In this document: piece by piece, positions 1 through 14,199 of the stretch
Layout of the letters: each line of letters starts with the position of its first letter
Numbering within the stretch: the first letter of the stretch is position 1
Source: Omphalotus guepiniiformis
Taxonomy: Eukaryota; Basidiomycota; Agaricomycetes; Agaricales; Omphalotaceae
Direction of reading: 5' to 3'
NCBI GenBank assembly: GCA_028554645.1
Contig: JAQOOI010000012.1
Location: 372,001-436,000 of the forward strand
DNA: 64,000 bases
Notes under the pieces: model-generated
Databases searched by the model: none
What the model was told of the DNA's origin: nothing
Seen by the model: only the letters and a program-made list of their open reading frames with translations
Position numbers and translations under genes: made by a program

Positions 1-789
1 GAGATACCTAGTCCTGTTTTGATTCCCAAAAGAACTCTCCAGTTCAAGTTTTTTAACCTTCAACAACCAACAACGCGACATGTAGCCACGCGTCTCGGCG
101 AGGAGGTAAAGAGCGCGGGAAGGTCAGTCCACGTTTTGTTCCGTCAAAGCTTTCGTTCTCATGCCACCTATTTCAGCATAACTTCAACAGCTTCAGGTGG
201 TAATCAATCTCTGTTTCCAAGCTTGCGACACTCGAGATTTGGGCACTGTATACCGCCCATCCAGTACATATGTGCGTGCCGCCCGGGACTGGGGCGCTTA
301 CGCACTGCCGCTGTCAGTCTGCAAGGGTAATAAGATAGCCTGAGCCTGTATGAAGGTGTGAATGCGTCTGTTTCTTTCTAAAACAAGGTGTGTGCACCAA
401 TGTCCACTCGTTCATATTGATATACCATGTGTATACTACAGAGCAGTATAACCTATGCTGTGAGAAATTGAATTCAAAATATGTTTAGAATGCGGGATGG
501 AGTTCGATGAGTCCGATGGAGGACATCTTTCATTGGTGTGTATACGGTCGTGAATGGACTTTTGTACATCACAGGCGATGTCAGCATAAGGCGATTCTTC
601 AAGTCGTCTTTTTTCTTCCGACATCTCCTTGTAGAAATACAAGGGAAACAGTATAAGAGGTCGATTGTCGCAGAATGAACCTCCATCTTGAGCATTGCTC
701 TCTTCTGTCTTTTCGTCAGTTCCATCTGGACTTCCTTTCCTTCGTCTTGTTCGCTTCGACTGTTCATAAACTTCTTCCTTTCGTTCAAT
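1..789. other. Region upstream of the peroxidase gene
   Basis: No gene is recognised. The open frames in this stretch (19-330 on plus, 436-999 on minus) match no family I know, and the second runs antisense into the peroxidase. The stretch is therefore treated as promoter and intergenic DNA. A GTGTGCA word at 390-396 fits the reverse complement of the metal-response element core TGCRCNC, known from manganese peroxidase promoters. A single 7-mer is weak evidence. Confidence 0.4.
652..658 (+). promoter_or_regulatory. Candidate TATA box of the peroxidase gene
   Basis: TATAAGA lies about 130 bp upstream of the ATG at 790. The spacing leaves room for a 5' UTR of roughly 100 nt. The assignment rests only on the motif and its position. 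Confidence 0.35.
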
Positions 790-2784
<1,995 letters not shown>

Positions 2785-3316
2785 TCTGTTTCATTAACTC
2801 TTGTTTAATATACTGAGAATACTTAATATGTGAACCTTTTATTCCTGTTCTTCATACTTTCTTTCCTTTATACACACCACCAGATAATAAAATATAATCA
2901 TTCGTTTTTATAGGACGTTTTTATAGAGAGAATGCTTCCTCGCAACTCGGAAGGCCCTTAGTATCGATGCTTTTTTTGCTATCACAAAGAACATGCACCC
3001 AAATGAACACGGAAGATAAGTTTCCAATACGCCCGCTCGACGCTCATACCGATAAGATTCGCATCATACTCCCTTTCCTGGTTCGAATTCCCGACCTAGA
3101 GAGGCCTGATCCCAGCCCTCATAAGCACATTCTGAGTTAAGACGCCATCCAATCCCCTGCCAGTGTATCCATTCATTGAAGGTCTGAGCAGAATTTACTT
3201 TCAACGTTCAACATTGCCTCATACAGTTTCATACATGTTCTCATATCCTCGGCACCGTACATGCCATAGACAATTTTCTTCCTACGATGCAAGCCGCTTT
3301 GCCCCACTCCCGCTCA
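2785..3316. other. Intergenic stretch between tail-to-tail genes
   Basis: This lies between the stop codons of the peroxidase (+) and agmatinase (-) genes. AATAAAATATAAT near 2885 could serve as a poly(A) signal for the peroxidase. No gene is seen. Confidence 0.5.
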
Positions 3317-5115
3317 TCAGGGAAACAACAGGTCACCCTTGTTAAACGGGCCAACATGAGGTTTCGGTGGTCCATCTACTAACATCATCGACAAGAAGTC
3401 GTGCACGATATCGGCGGCGGCGATGCCAGTTATATCAGCTGCAAACAACACTCGTGAGCCCTGAGTGAATTTGGGAGACAGATAGCTATATGACGAACCG
3501 TGATCGTATGCAGGAGCGACTTCCACAACGTCAGCGCCTCTGTACGTCAGATGCGTTAGCTCAAAACTCAGAGAGTAAGGAAATGGTGCCTTACACGAAG
3601 TTCAACCCGGAGAGTCCACGGAGGATGCGCTTGACTTCTCTAGTCGTCCATCCTCCGATTTCAGGGGTACCAGCTGTTGACAATATACGTTTGGATCAAG
3701 GGTAGAGACGGAATACAACGATGACTTACTAGCAGGAGCAAGACCGGGGTCTAAGAGAGCAATCAACACGCCGTTCGAAGAGCCGGTGGTAGAGCGAACT
3801 CACCGACGACGTCAATATCGAGACTGTCGCAATTAATCGCATATTAGCTACGATCGTTTAGAGCGCGTAGTTTACCCACCTCAAATACACTGGTGTGTCA
3901 CCAATCCTCTGCCTAATTTTCTCAATGACTTTCTTGACGCCATAATCATCGATGTCGTCTGTACTGATGACTTGAAAACCAACAGTATCGTCATGTTCAA
4001 TGTCTCCGATTCCCTATGCAAACGTAGCGTGAAGATCGATTTTTAGCGTTGTATCGCTGCAAACATAATTTTGCACACCATCATCTTGCAGCGAATCCCA
4101 GCATGGATGCTCGTATTAGTCATGAGACCTTCTTCAGCGGCGACCGCGAAGAAGGAGCCGTGTGTAATACGTTCTTGCCCAGTTGTACCAATTGCTGGCC
4201 AAGTGTCGAGGTGGGCGTCGAAATGGATGACCTTTTGTGGAGTGAGCAGATTTTTGTCATACATTCACTAGTAAACTCACCGACACGGGTCCGTAAACCT
4301 TGTGTAGAGCCCGTAGAATAGGAAGCACCTAACACGCCATGAGTACCGCGGCGTACTAAGACACACGGGTGAACGTGCAATAGTATGATCACCACCAAGG
4401 GTCACAATTCTCGGATGTTCCTTTCCATCTAGTGCAAACATACTTGTTCGCTCTTTATACGCCTCCGAGACGCCACCATATACGGGTCGAGCCAATAGCG
4501 TCGAATACGCGGCCTCCATCTGGTCGATTGCTTTTGCATTGTCGTAGGCGGAGAGAGGAACCTGTTTCATCATGTCAGTGGTGACGAAACTGTCTCACGA
4601 GAACTAAACGCACGTCGCCACAATCTAAAGTGCTTGCACCGAAATCGGAGGGGCTACTTCCCCAAGTCAAGGTGTACCCTTTCGAACCACCCAGCATTTG
4701 CCTTCGAGAACCCGATCGAATAGCATACGGCCCAAAACGTGCACCTGAAAGCTCTGATAAACAAAAAAGCATCACAGGAAGATCTTTGTGCAGGCCCCTT
4801 ACCGGGTCGATAGCTGGTGGTAGTATCAAACGGGAAGCCAATGATACCGATATCGAAAGGCAAGCTCGCGTCCTCCAGACACTTTCTATACTGCATATGA
4901 GAGAAACTGAGGGGTCCGCTGAAACCCAAATCGTTTTGAGCCCCATATTTCGAAGTCCATGGCTCCTTCGATACATCTATCTGTGTGTCCGTGTCATACA
5001 TGAAGCCATGGCCAGACAAGGGCTGTTGGGGAAGATACTCATGCTCAGGATGCGCATGAACGATAAGGCCAGGAAGCAGAGTAAGGAGAAGAACTTCAAG
5101 TTGGGGAGCAATCAT
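3317..5115 (-). CDS. Secreted agmatinase-like ureohydrolase
   Basis: Arginase/agmatinase superfamily enzyme with a two-Mn centre, expected to hydrolyse agmatine or another guanidino compound to urea and an amine. It begins at 5115 with a hydrophobic signal peptide (residues 1-20 ending near LIVHAHPEHE), so secretion or the vacuolar route is likely. In order, the metal-binding motifs are GGDHTI, HFDAHLDTW and SLDIDVVDPG, followed by EVAPAYDHADITG. These are the full set of His and Asp ligands. The exon joins I traced by hand are consistent with an intact frame. One intron appears to use a GC donor, directly after the GGDHTI exon. The true substrate cannot be read from sequence, as related proteins include guanidinobutyrase-type enzymes. 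It is arranged tail to tail with the peroxidase gene. Confidence 0.85.
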
Positions 5116-6290
5116 CGTGCCAGTTTCGTGAGTCGTCCTCTGGACTATCTATGATATTGCCGGGGATAAAATTAAATAATCTTCGCAGGAAGCCAGCAGA
5201 AATGAATAAATCTCGGCGGATTTTGGGTCGCAAACTCTTTGCCCCGGCGAGAGTCGACAGGAGATAGCAGTAAGATGTGCGGGAGAGATAAGCCAAAAAA
5301 AGGCTTGGACCAAGGCTTGAACATGTGCAACATATCTCTCTCTCATTGAAACAGAAAGGAAAGGTCAGGCAAGGTTACGCCCTCAAGTGAACTCGAGGGC
5401 TATCGTATAAGAGGTCGGTGAGTGAAGCAGAAGAGCGACTAGCAGGCGGATAGCGGGTGTCACACACTGTGGGAGAATCATCTTTGCCTTGGACAGAAAA
5501 GGCTTAATATATGCTGAGATTAGAAACAATAAGCTTAGGACATAATGAACTGGAACATGTAAAGGAATTTATTGAATATGTATGCTTAATGTTCCAATTT
5601 ACTGACTGCGCAAAATCTGGCAAAATAAATGGTGAGTTCAGAAATTTCAGCCATTTCTAAATCATAAATTTCTTTGGGTGACAATTCAATACAATCTGGG
5701 AATTGTCTTCCTCAAAAGTCCTGTTATTCTCAAATGTAAGTCAAAGCATTCTTGCCAGGAATATGCTGAGTAAAAATATAATACAATCACCCTGAACTCA
5801 CTTCTTTCTTAGTGTATTGACAGGTTGAATAAATTGTATTTACTCTATCAGATTAGTTTGCATTTACTGATAATTATCTGATTGCGTCGACGCTAAGAAC
5901 TTCGTAAGAATCTTCAACCATTTCTCGATTTTACCTTGGAAAAAGTGTCTACGTTTTAATAAGAGGTCATTTAAAAAGACCTCACTAGCATTTGTTGAAT
6001 GTAAATTTGGTAATTCATAAACTTTTCCTCATTAAATCTGATTCCGATAAATACAAGCTATAGCTATGATTATTGTAAATTATCTGAGCCAGAATTTTTG
6101 TACTGAAATCTGCACGTCAGCACGTGGCGATCTCGCAACATCAACTTGTATTATGTCAGGAGAACAGTACGTCGTGCATTGGCATGTCCAATTAGGATAC
6201 GTCTCGATATCAAGAGGGCATCTAGTAAACCGGAGGCATCGAGTGCGGTGAAGAAAGCATCGGGAGTTTTGTATGAGAAAGCTAAACATG
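5116..6290. other. AT-rich intergenic DNA
   Basis: The segment from about 5480 to 6070 is clearly richer in A+T than its neighbours, with many short homopolymer runs and no coding signal. It could be an eroded mobile element or a low-complexity spacer. I see no gene, RNA gene or terminal repeats. Confidence 0.5.
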
Positions 6291-6299
6291 AACTGTATT

Positions 6300-6700
6300 T
6301 AAAACCGATAGCTAATATTTGAACTGCATATATGAACTATCACTGAATATCAAGATATGAGCGGACGCGCAATTAAACCCGGCAATTGCATATGATACAC
6401 GAGTAACGCATGCGACGATTGTACCTGCGCGTAAATGAACTAAGAATGAATAGTGAAGCGCAAACAGTATGGAACGCGACGAACGATTTGAACCGTGTTT
6501 GAACGAGGTTTGAACTACATTGCGGCGAACGCGAATTCGAACTAGCGCGAATGAATTACACACGATACATTTAAGCTGAACGCAAATGAACTCACCTTAG
6601 AAGCGATAGAGAAATCATTCGTGAACTGAAACAGAAACTCGACGCGGACAGTGAATTCGAAGTGACCTAGAGACGAACTGAGGCAATGGAGGGTGAACAA
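6300..6700 (+). repeat. Island of dispersed GAACT/GAACG words
   Basis: Short words beginning GAAC (gaactgc, gaactat, gaactaag, gaaccg, gaacgagg, gaactac, gaacgcg, gaactag) recur at irregular spacing of roughly 10-60 bp. The complementary word family (GTTCA) dominates another island at 40600-40880. No open frame fits. It looks like a degenerate interspersed repeat, but its class is unknown. Confidence 0.45.
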
Positions 6701-6759
6701 CTTCTTTAATCACTCACCTTCGTGGTTCTCAATCCTCCAATTGATACCGAAGCGTATAT

Positions 6760-7445
6760 CGAACATTGAATCGTCAGAATGAAAGGGATTTGATCGAGTG
6801 CACGAGAAATAGGCAGCGAGCGACGCGTTGGTGGAAGTGGCGGAGAGATCGATGTGTTGGTATAAGTCGCGATGTGGCTAGCGTAATTTGACGACCAATA
6901 AAACGAAGTATAAGCAATAGTAGACTGAAGAAAAGAAGTGTCCACTCACCGTGACCGACTATGCTAAGAAACGGAACAGAGTGCACGAGCTGCGAGTGAC
7001 GCGTTGGTGGAAAGAGCAAGGAGATCAATGTGTTGGTTGAAGTGAGTGACAATTTGCGATGATGGCTAACGAGATTTGACAAACAGGCGAAGTATAAGCA
7101 ATAGTAGGCCGAAACAAAAATTGCCACTCACCGGGACCGATTTTGCTCAAAAGGGAAAAGAGGCAGCGAGCGATGCGTTAATGGGTTTGGAGAGGTCGAT
7201 GTTGGCGGAAGTCACCGACAGTCAAGTTGGAGAGGATGGTGGAGGACGAGAGTGTGAGGATGACTGTTCTGGGCTCTCGTTCTCCGGAGGGCGTAGAAGG
7301 AGAGGAGCCAAACGATGCGGGATGGCGTCCTTCGAGTATTGGATGGTGGCTGGCGGGAACGTGACGACCGATAAACGAAGCACTATGAGCAATAGTAGAC
7401 TGAAGGAAAAATGTTGCCACTCACCGTGACCGACTAAGCTCAAGA
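6760..7445. repeat. Three degenerate tandem copies of a 170-300 bp unit
   Basis: Shared blocks occur in the same order three times: a block like gcgagcgacgcgttggtgg, then a block like cgaagtataagcaatagtag, then ccactcaccgtgaccga. The last block sits at about 6950, 7125 and 7425. The first two units are about 175 bp and the third about 300 bp, with an insert around 7230-7330. On the minus strand the block reads tcggtcacggtgagtgg, which looks like an exon end with a GTGAGT donor. The copies may thus be duplicated exon/intron pieces of an unknown gene. No product can be named. Confidence 0.6.
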
Positions 7446-7734
7446 GACCGTGTCGAACGTACGTGTATCCTTGTTTGGCTCATCGATTTCACTGTCCTCA
7501 CTGTCTGACTCGGGCAGTATCACGTCACTCGCGGCAACGGTGGGGTCACTTCGCTCCTAGTCTCAGCCTCCACGAGCAACGAGCAGAGATCTTTTAGCAC
7601 CTTTTGCTTCAACTCGTCTCTGTCGTCTCTCTCATTCTACTCGTCGCTTTCAAGCACTGGTCGACATCCCTTCAGAAATCTTTACCTCTTAAAGTAATCG
7701 ACTCTTTTGCTTTCCCCCTACTTACGGGGAATTT

Positions 7735-8379
7735 TATGTCTTGAATACAGTGTTTTCTCTGTACGTGTGTAATGAACAGGAGAATCCCAATTCCCCCGAG
7801 AGACATAGCGCCAGCAACACCCTTTTACCACCTTTGATAAGAACATCATCCAACTTGAGCAGCTCTCTGGTTTTGCCCTCGCCAGTTTCGGTAGATTGAC
7901 GAGGGAAGATGATTTTGACAGAATTCTTCTCCTCAAGACGGATCACATATTTGCCACTTTGACCGATAAAAGAGGAATGGTATTGGCTTGAAATCTTGAA
8001 AATAAGTTTCGCCCCTTATCTCAAGTTAACAGAGATGAGCTCCAGATGATACCGAGAAACAATCACTAGTCTTCACTCACTAGTCTTTCGATTTGCGTCA
8101 GAATACGCTTCTGAGCCTCTTCCACAATCTCTTTCCGACCGGTGATCTGTGCCCTCGATGAGGAGTGAGGCACCTGGAGTGTGTAAACAAAACATACCTT
8201 GACTTTGGACTTTTGATGTGTTGCATTCTTTTTTCTTGTTACCTGAGTCCTTCTCATCGACATCATCCGAAACGTCGACCTTGACACCAAGCTGGCCACG
8301 CAACTTGTTCAAGACGCCTGCACCTTGCACACCAACAATTCGCCCAACGAACTCTCTGTCAACATCGAATTCAGAAGAC
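7735..8379 (-). pseudogene. Vigilin (Scp160-like) internal KH-domain fragment, broken
   Basis: Vigilins are multi-KH RNA-binding proteins that associate with ribosomes. This piece keeps parts of two adjacent KH modules: FVGRIVGVQGAGVLNKL and ITGRKEIVEEAQKRI, then HSSFIGQSGKYVIRLEE and VKIIFPRQSTETGEGKT. Splice sites at the expected places are still recognisable. It is not functional as it stands: the frame shifts in a poly-A tract near 8228 and again near 7822, just after DDVLIKGGK, and everything downstream is missing. The matching N-terminal part of a vigilin lies 6 kb away at 14200-14990 on the same strand, with the chitin synthase between them. The exon begins only about 55 bp beyond the chitin synthase tail, as if separated from it by one intron. 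Confidence 0.8.
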
Positions 8380-8433
8380 TGAAGTCCGAAAGGTCAATAA
8401 AACGAAGTATTCTGATATTTGACGAACACTAAC

Positions 8434-11400
8434 GTAACTGTTGACAATCTCATTGTTTTTCGCGTTCTGTGGTACCCAAGAACCTATACTGTGATTCGAT
8501 TCCTTATCCCAATGTTCGTTTTCCTATGAATTCCCATGAGTACTCTGTTCAACAACTAGAAGATGCATACGCACATAATCACTCCAAGACTTCAGTGGAA
8601 TCGCCCGAGAATCGAATTCACCTTCATCCTGTGTCCTGAGAATCAGCAAAGCGCGTCGCGGTAGAGAAAGATGTATGCATTACATGTACAATGAGTTTCT
8701 TTCCAGATTCTCCCAAGACCAAGCGAGTGGCACCCCAAGAAAAGTCGTCCATCCTCCAGAATGAATACAGAGGCAGGAAGAACGAAAAGGCAGTAACGGC
8801 CAGAATGTAGAAGATCATCCAGCCAACCATATCCCGCTTGCGTCTCATGATGAAGACCAACCGCTTGTAGACCGTAGATGGCAGCGATCATGATAAGAGA
8901 CGTGGTAGGAATCGTTTCATGAGCACCCGCGACGGAATAAACCAGATACACAAGCTGTGAAGTCAAGATGAGAGGAGTAAATGGAAAACAAGACACGAAC
9001 ATACATAAGCCACCGTGACTGGTTGGATGAGCGTAGAAACCAAGTCGATCATGACCACAAATCTCATAGGGAAACAGCAGAAACCACATAACTGTTCCAA
9101 GAACATCAGTTCACCGAGGTTGTGCACGGTCGAGTTGATCCAACGCCGACGCTGAGAGAGCAAAACCTTCCAGTCGTCAGGAGCCACAGTGAAAGCATGG
9201 GCATCGCGAACGAATTGAGTCTTGAAGTTCGGAAAGTGTTTCAGGAGCAGAGTCGTCAAGTAACGATCTTCACCTAGATGCAATAGGTTCTTCATGTGCA
9301 GTGTGTCTACACAATTCTCGGAATAGTCGTGAATGATCTGGTTCGCAATGAATAGAGGCTTGTGGGTATCCGGGGTGCGAAGACGATAGAGCGAGAAACA
9401 ACCAGGAAGACAGGTAACCGAACCGAAAAGACTTTCGAACGCTTTGGCCATGTGGTGGGATATAAAGTATTCGTAAACCTGGTCTGCGTTAGTAAAAACC
9501 ATCTGCATGTAGAAGAAAGAGACTCGCCTGCATCATGGTGATAATAGACTGCTTCGCGTTTGCCAACTCTGTTTCTCCACAACACGCTAAGAGTTTCTTG
9601 TCATGAATCATTCTGTACTAAAGTGTCAATAGTGGTTGGAAATCAACAAAGGCGCATACGCACGCAGAAATCAAGCGATTGACCGAGAACGGGTCAACAG
9701 TAGTATCAGCATCGACAGTGAACAAGTACTCGTAGAACGTGGGGTTGACTCCAATAACATTCTTGATCTGATGATACATCTCAAGCTCCATAGGATTCAT
9801 TGGAGCCTTGAAGTGGACCTAGAGAACCAGCATCAGCATCAAAACCAGTGTATAACGTATAATCACGAACCTTGTTCAAGAAGTGCATGAGAATCATTTG
9901 AGAGTCACGTTTACCACGGTTACCAGGACGAGACCGTTCATTGGGCTTGCCGACTTTAACGATGACCATGTAGGGCCAGAACACTCGTAGAGTCCAGAAT
10001 AAATCTTGCCCATGTTGTGCTGCTTCGCGCCTTCTCCGAGAGAAAGGAAAGCTCAACGGTTCGGGATCAAGGTTCGGGTCGGCACCCAGGATATCAAGAA
10101 CGATGCGAGGGGTAGGACGATCGTTACCGGAACCAACAATCATACCATCGCAGATGTCAACGAGCAGCTTACGCTTGTCATCGTATTTCAGCTGCGCCAA
10201 TGAATTAATGGTCTTGCGCAGGGAAGCGTCACCTTCGGTATAACACGGTACTTGGCAAATGACGAACTTGTCGTGATCTTCTGGCGCACGAGGAGCACTG
10301 AAGTTGATGGAGGCCAAGAAGTTGAAACCGATGACAGCAACCATGATGAGGGAAAGAGCGAGCAGGATGTACTTCGAGAATAGACACTGCGCGGAATTAC
10401 GATTGTCGACCTTTCCAATAAGGAAGATATTCCTGAGGCACATTTTCTGTCTCTCCAGAACATCCGAGTCGATGTTCAAATTGTTGAGCGTCTTCGTGAT
10501 ATCTCCTCCGTTGTTGAATTTGAAGACATCAATGACAGAGTCATCCATGAACTTAGTATCTGTATCTGAGGGTGCTTGGAAACCAGGAGGAGCGATGAGG
10601 GAGGGTGTAGAGCTGATGTAGGAAGTGACATCGTAAATCATGCCGTCGTAGATACCCACAGATTTGCCCTGATCCGCCATGTTCTTGATTTCCTTAGGTG
10701 TATAACCCAAGAAACCAACCCGGGCGGTGTACCGCATCTGAACCATGCTCTCAAAGTACTAGTCAGGACGAGAATCATTGGTGTTGATACGGAAATCGTG
10801 GTATTGCGCATTGGGATCTGAAGTGTTGGTAGAGTCCAAAGCGACGAAGGGGCTGACCGTTCCACTGATTCCGTTACAAAGCGCGCTGATCTGAAAGGCA
10901 AAAATGAGCTCATTAAAGGAAGACGTCCTAACGACGGTGACATACTTGAACAGGGAAGAATTCATCTGCAGTGCTGCCACCATACTTCAAAATTGACTTC
11001 GTAGGCACAACACTAATAATACGCTGGTGGTTCGCAGCAATAGTAGACAGGTCAAACACCTCTCCACGAATGGAGGTGAACACATTATTGGGATCGTTTG
11101 TGCTCGAATGCGAAGATAGCTCGCCGGTGCTGTATACATGTTGCGTCGGACAGATAAGACGACCTAGGATGGCGATGATGAAGATAGAGATACCGCAACA
11201 AAGCCAAATGATCATGTTAAGTGCGAGCTTCTCCCTCCACGCCTGTCGTACGTCCATACGCTTCATGCGCCCTACCCATTTTAGGCACGGATTCGGAATC
11301 CAGAACATCAAGATCCAACATAGTGCGACCCAACGTCTGCGAGCAGAACTTTCCTTGACTATCTCGGTGGTCTCTCCCTCTTGAATCTCGCCAGCCAGCG

Positions 11401-14166
11401 CTTCCTTGTCCATAAGAGCCTTCTTGTCGTTGCTCTGGAACATGTTTCGGGACGGCGCATACGACTCGGAGCCAAAGTTGGATGCCGAATCGTCACGTTG
11501 GCTAGTGAACTTGCTCCTGCCATCAAAGTCCTCGCTTTGCACGGACCTGTTTTCGTCATATTCGTCGTCGAATTGGCCGCCGCGATGGAAGGAAGAAGCA
11601 TGTTCAACAAGAGGTAGTTGCTGGTTAGAGGCATTGAAAGCATCGCCGTAGCCAGCTGACCAGGGAGCGTCGGAGTCTTGAGCCGTATGATAAGGAGCAT
11701 AAGGATCGCTCATGCCACGAGGGTCGAGCCCGACCTCTGCTTCAGCGTCACAAAGACGATTCCTCTTCTGCTCTTCCACATCCCTTGAACGAAGCTGATC
11801 TTCGAATGCATGAAATACAGCTTGAGATAGGAATGTCTAGAATGCCGGATTCAGCTTGACACAAAAGTCGCTCAACGAAGTTCTCGTACCTGTGTCTGGC
11901 CCAGTACAATGTCGGTCTCACTCAATCCGTATGCGGACCTTGCCTGCTCGACCATCGCCCTCTCATCTCCTTGAGCTACTCCCGCCTCCTGCATTCCATC
12001 CTTGTACCTGTCGCAAAACTCCTGCAGCGTCATGTTGACCTCAAAGACATTAACGCATCTTTTCGCAATCTCCGTCAATCCCATACTGCGAACCTGCCCC
12101 TTGACACTTCTACCTTCAAGTTGATTCGGGAGTTGAGAGTCGTTCGGGTTGATACAGAAAACGTGCCAAACCTGTGCGTCGTCAAGCGTCTCGAAGAGAG
12201 TGTCTAAGGCAGCTCTAAATTCTCCAGCAACGCATGCTGTAGCATTCGCACCGTGACCAACATTTCCCGTATCATCCTCCTTTTCATCCGCATCGCATCC
12301 TCCTTCACAGTAGACATCCTCTTGATGGTACCTTTCCTCCTCGTCGAGGGCGCGCGCATGGGCTTGACGTTCTGCTGAGCAGCGACGATGGTATCCTCAT
12401 TTCGTGGATGAACCATTGTAGCAATCTGCTTGGCGCTGAAGAGACCTTTGACGAAAGTATTAACAGACCCAGTGCCTTCTATACCGTCCGTACCCCTCAA
12501 GAGATTAACGAAGTCAGAACTGAGCTCGTCCTGGTTCCTCTCAAGGAAAATCTCGGAGGAGCAGGTGACTGGCCCATTGAAGTGGTTGACGGTGAACGTG
12601 GGGAAGCCCGAACGATCGATGCTGCCGGTCTTGAACGAAGAGTGGTTGCCCCATCGCTTCCGGAAAGCTTCCACCATGGTGTGGTTCGTCTTCTTGGGCT
12701 GGCGGCGCGCCTGGTCGTCCATGATGTGAATGAGCCTCCAGGTTTGTTCTGCAGGAGCCGAACACACTCGGCGTTGTCGAAATAGGAAACAGAGGGAACG
12801 AGGTGAGCAATACCCTCAGCAGTATACTCGCTAACATGATGCTCAAAGAGACGTTTCTGTGTCCAGTTCTGCAGCCGTTCGTTGGCGAAACTAATGCAAA
12901 ACTGGTCCAGGGAGTTGGGGCGCGACATCATGTTCTGCGGCCCAGGCAGGTCGAACAGTGGTGAAGTCCTCCTTGCAAAGACGCTCGTTGATATGCTCGT
13001 TGAGCCAGGAGAACAGGAGAGAGTACAGAACTTTGGCAAGGTCGTCTCGGTTGTCCGCTGCACCATCTGGGTCGAGGAAAATGGTACACATCTCCCTCTT
13101 CACCATCTTAGACGAAAAGACAGCGACTGCTCGAGCTCGGAAGACTGCACCCCGAGGAAGTCTGCGACGATATCACAGATGTCGACATTTCGTACGCAGG
13201 CAGCGTCTTCATTGCGGTGTCTGTCGATGGTGAACTTAAGGTTACCGAGGTGGAGAATGGCAGCAAGAAGCTGGCGGGTCTGCGCAACATGACGTTTGGA
13301 CAGTCCTATAGTTTTCAAGGCGACCTTGAGCTAGTCAAACCTCAACGCATCGTCATCTCTTCCTCCAGTAGTCCGTGTCGACGCTCCACGCTGACCCAAG
13401 TATCGGTAAGCAGTCTTATCAGCTAGATGTAGATGTTGCCGTTCCTCTGGCGTGGCTCCAGCGACAAGGTAATAGAAGATATGAAAGTTTCTCTCGCCAC
13501 TAGGAGCTCCAGCTACTCGGTTCCTCTCAAGGTAATATTCGAGAGTCTTCACACCAGAAAGTCTTCCCCGCTCGGAGAACTGAAGCTCAGTGTATTTTCC
13601 GAAGCGTGAAGCATTGGGATTGAATAAGGTGCGAGCGTTTCCAAACGACTCCAGAACGAATTCGGCGGCGGGAACCTGGTTACCGAGTTTGGCACCCTTC
13701 TTGCCAGGGTTGGATACCGAGAGCTCGAGGATGGTCTTGGTGGCCAAACGACGAGATTCTGACTTTCCAGAAGCTGTTTCACCACTAAGACGGGGATGAG
13801 AAACATGAGCTGATTCCATTCGCTGGCAACTCACCTAAAAAGAATGCTCTGATCCTGCGTCCGCTTCATATGGTAATACACATTATTAGCGAGTTGGAAG
13901 ATATGTGGTGGAAGAATCTCTTTCTGAATGTTCGTATCACGATACTCTGCGGCATACTTCTGCAGGATGTTGTCTGAGTTCGAAGAAACATATTTGTGGG
14001 GGTTGAGTGCGACTAAGGCAGAGCTGCCGATATCCGTGTAGATATTATCTAACATAAACCTTTCACGAATGCATGCCACAATAACGTCGTCCGTTACCGA
14101 AGAAAGTTTTGAAAGGTCTGTGGCAGCCTCGAGGCGCTGGTGAATGATAGTTGACTGTCGATTCAT
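8434..14166 (-). pseudogene. Class V (myosin-motor) chitin synthase, degraded and lacking its C-terminal domain
   Basis: Integral membrane glycosyltransferase that extends chitin from UDP-GlcNAc. The domain order is a myosin-like motor with P-loop (GETASGKSES near 13790), a linker, a first membrane region near 11170-11340, a cytochrome-b5-like segment (about 10560-10740), then the chitin synthase core. Core motifs present include [27 protein letters not shown] and SQRRRWINS. Lesions seen: nonsense codons at 13331-13333 (family Gln) and 10759-10761 (family Trp). There are frameshifts near 13110, 12735, 12300, 10046, 9975 and 8858, and a small deletion near 12957. The tail stops after a GSWVPQNAKNNE segment, so the DEK_C domain usual for this class is absent. 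Long stretches are otherwise conserved, suggesting a fairly recent loss. The ATG lies about 70 bp from vigilin coding sequence, leaving almost no promoter of its own. Confidence 0.9.
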
Positions 14167-14199
14167 GGCGAAAGTCGATTTCGAAGGAAGATATTATAA

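Noticed and set aside
19..330. Plus-strand frame of 103 codons at the window start
   Set aside because: No start context, domain or signal peptide, and no sign of splicing to the peroxidase.
3070..3100. ggttcgaattcccgacc resembling a tRNA T-arm
   Set aside because: Neither an acceptor stem nor D and anticodon arms could be folded around it; the stem next to the loop does not pair properly.
10304..13426. Many plus-strand frames of 80-140 codons opposite the chitin synthase
   Set aside because: They are antisense shadows of a conserved coding sequence; none has family features.
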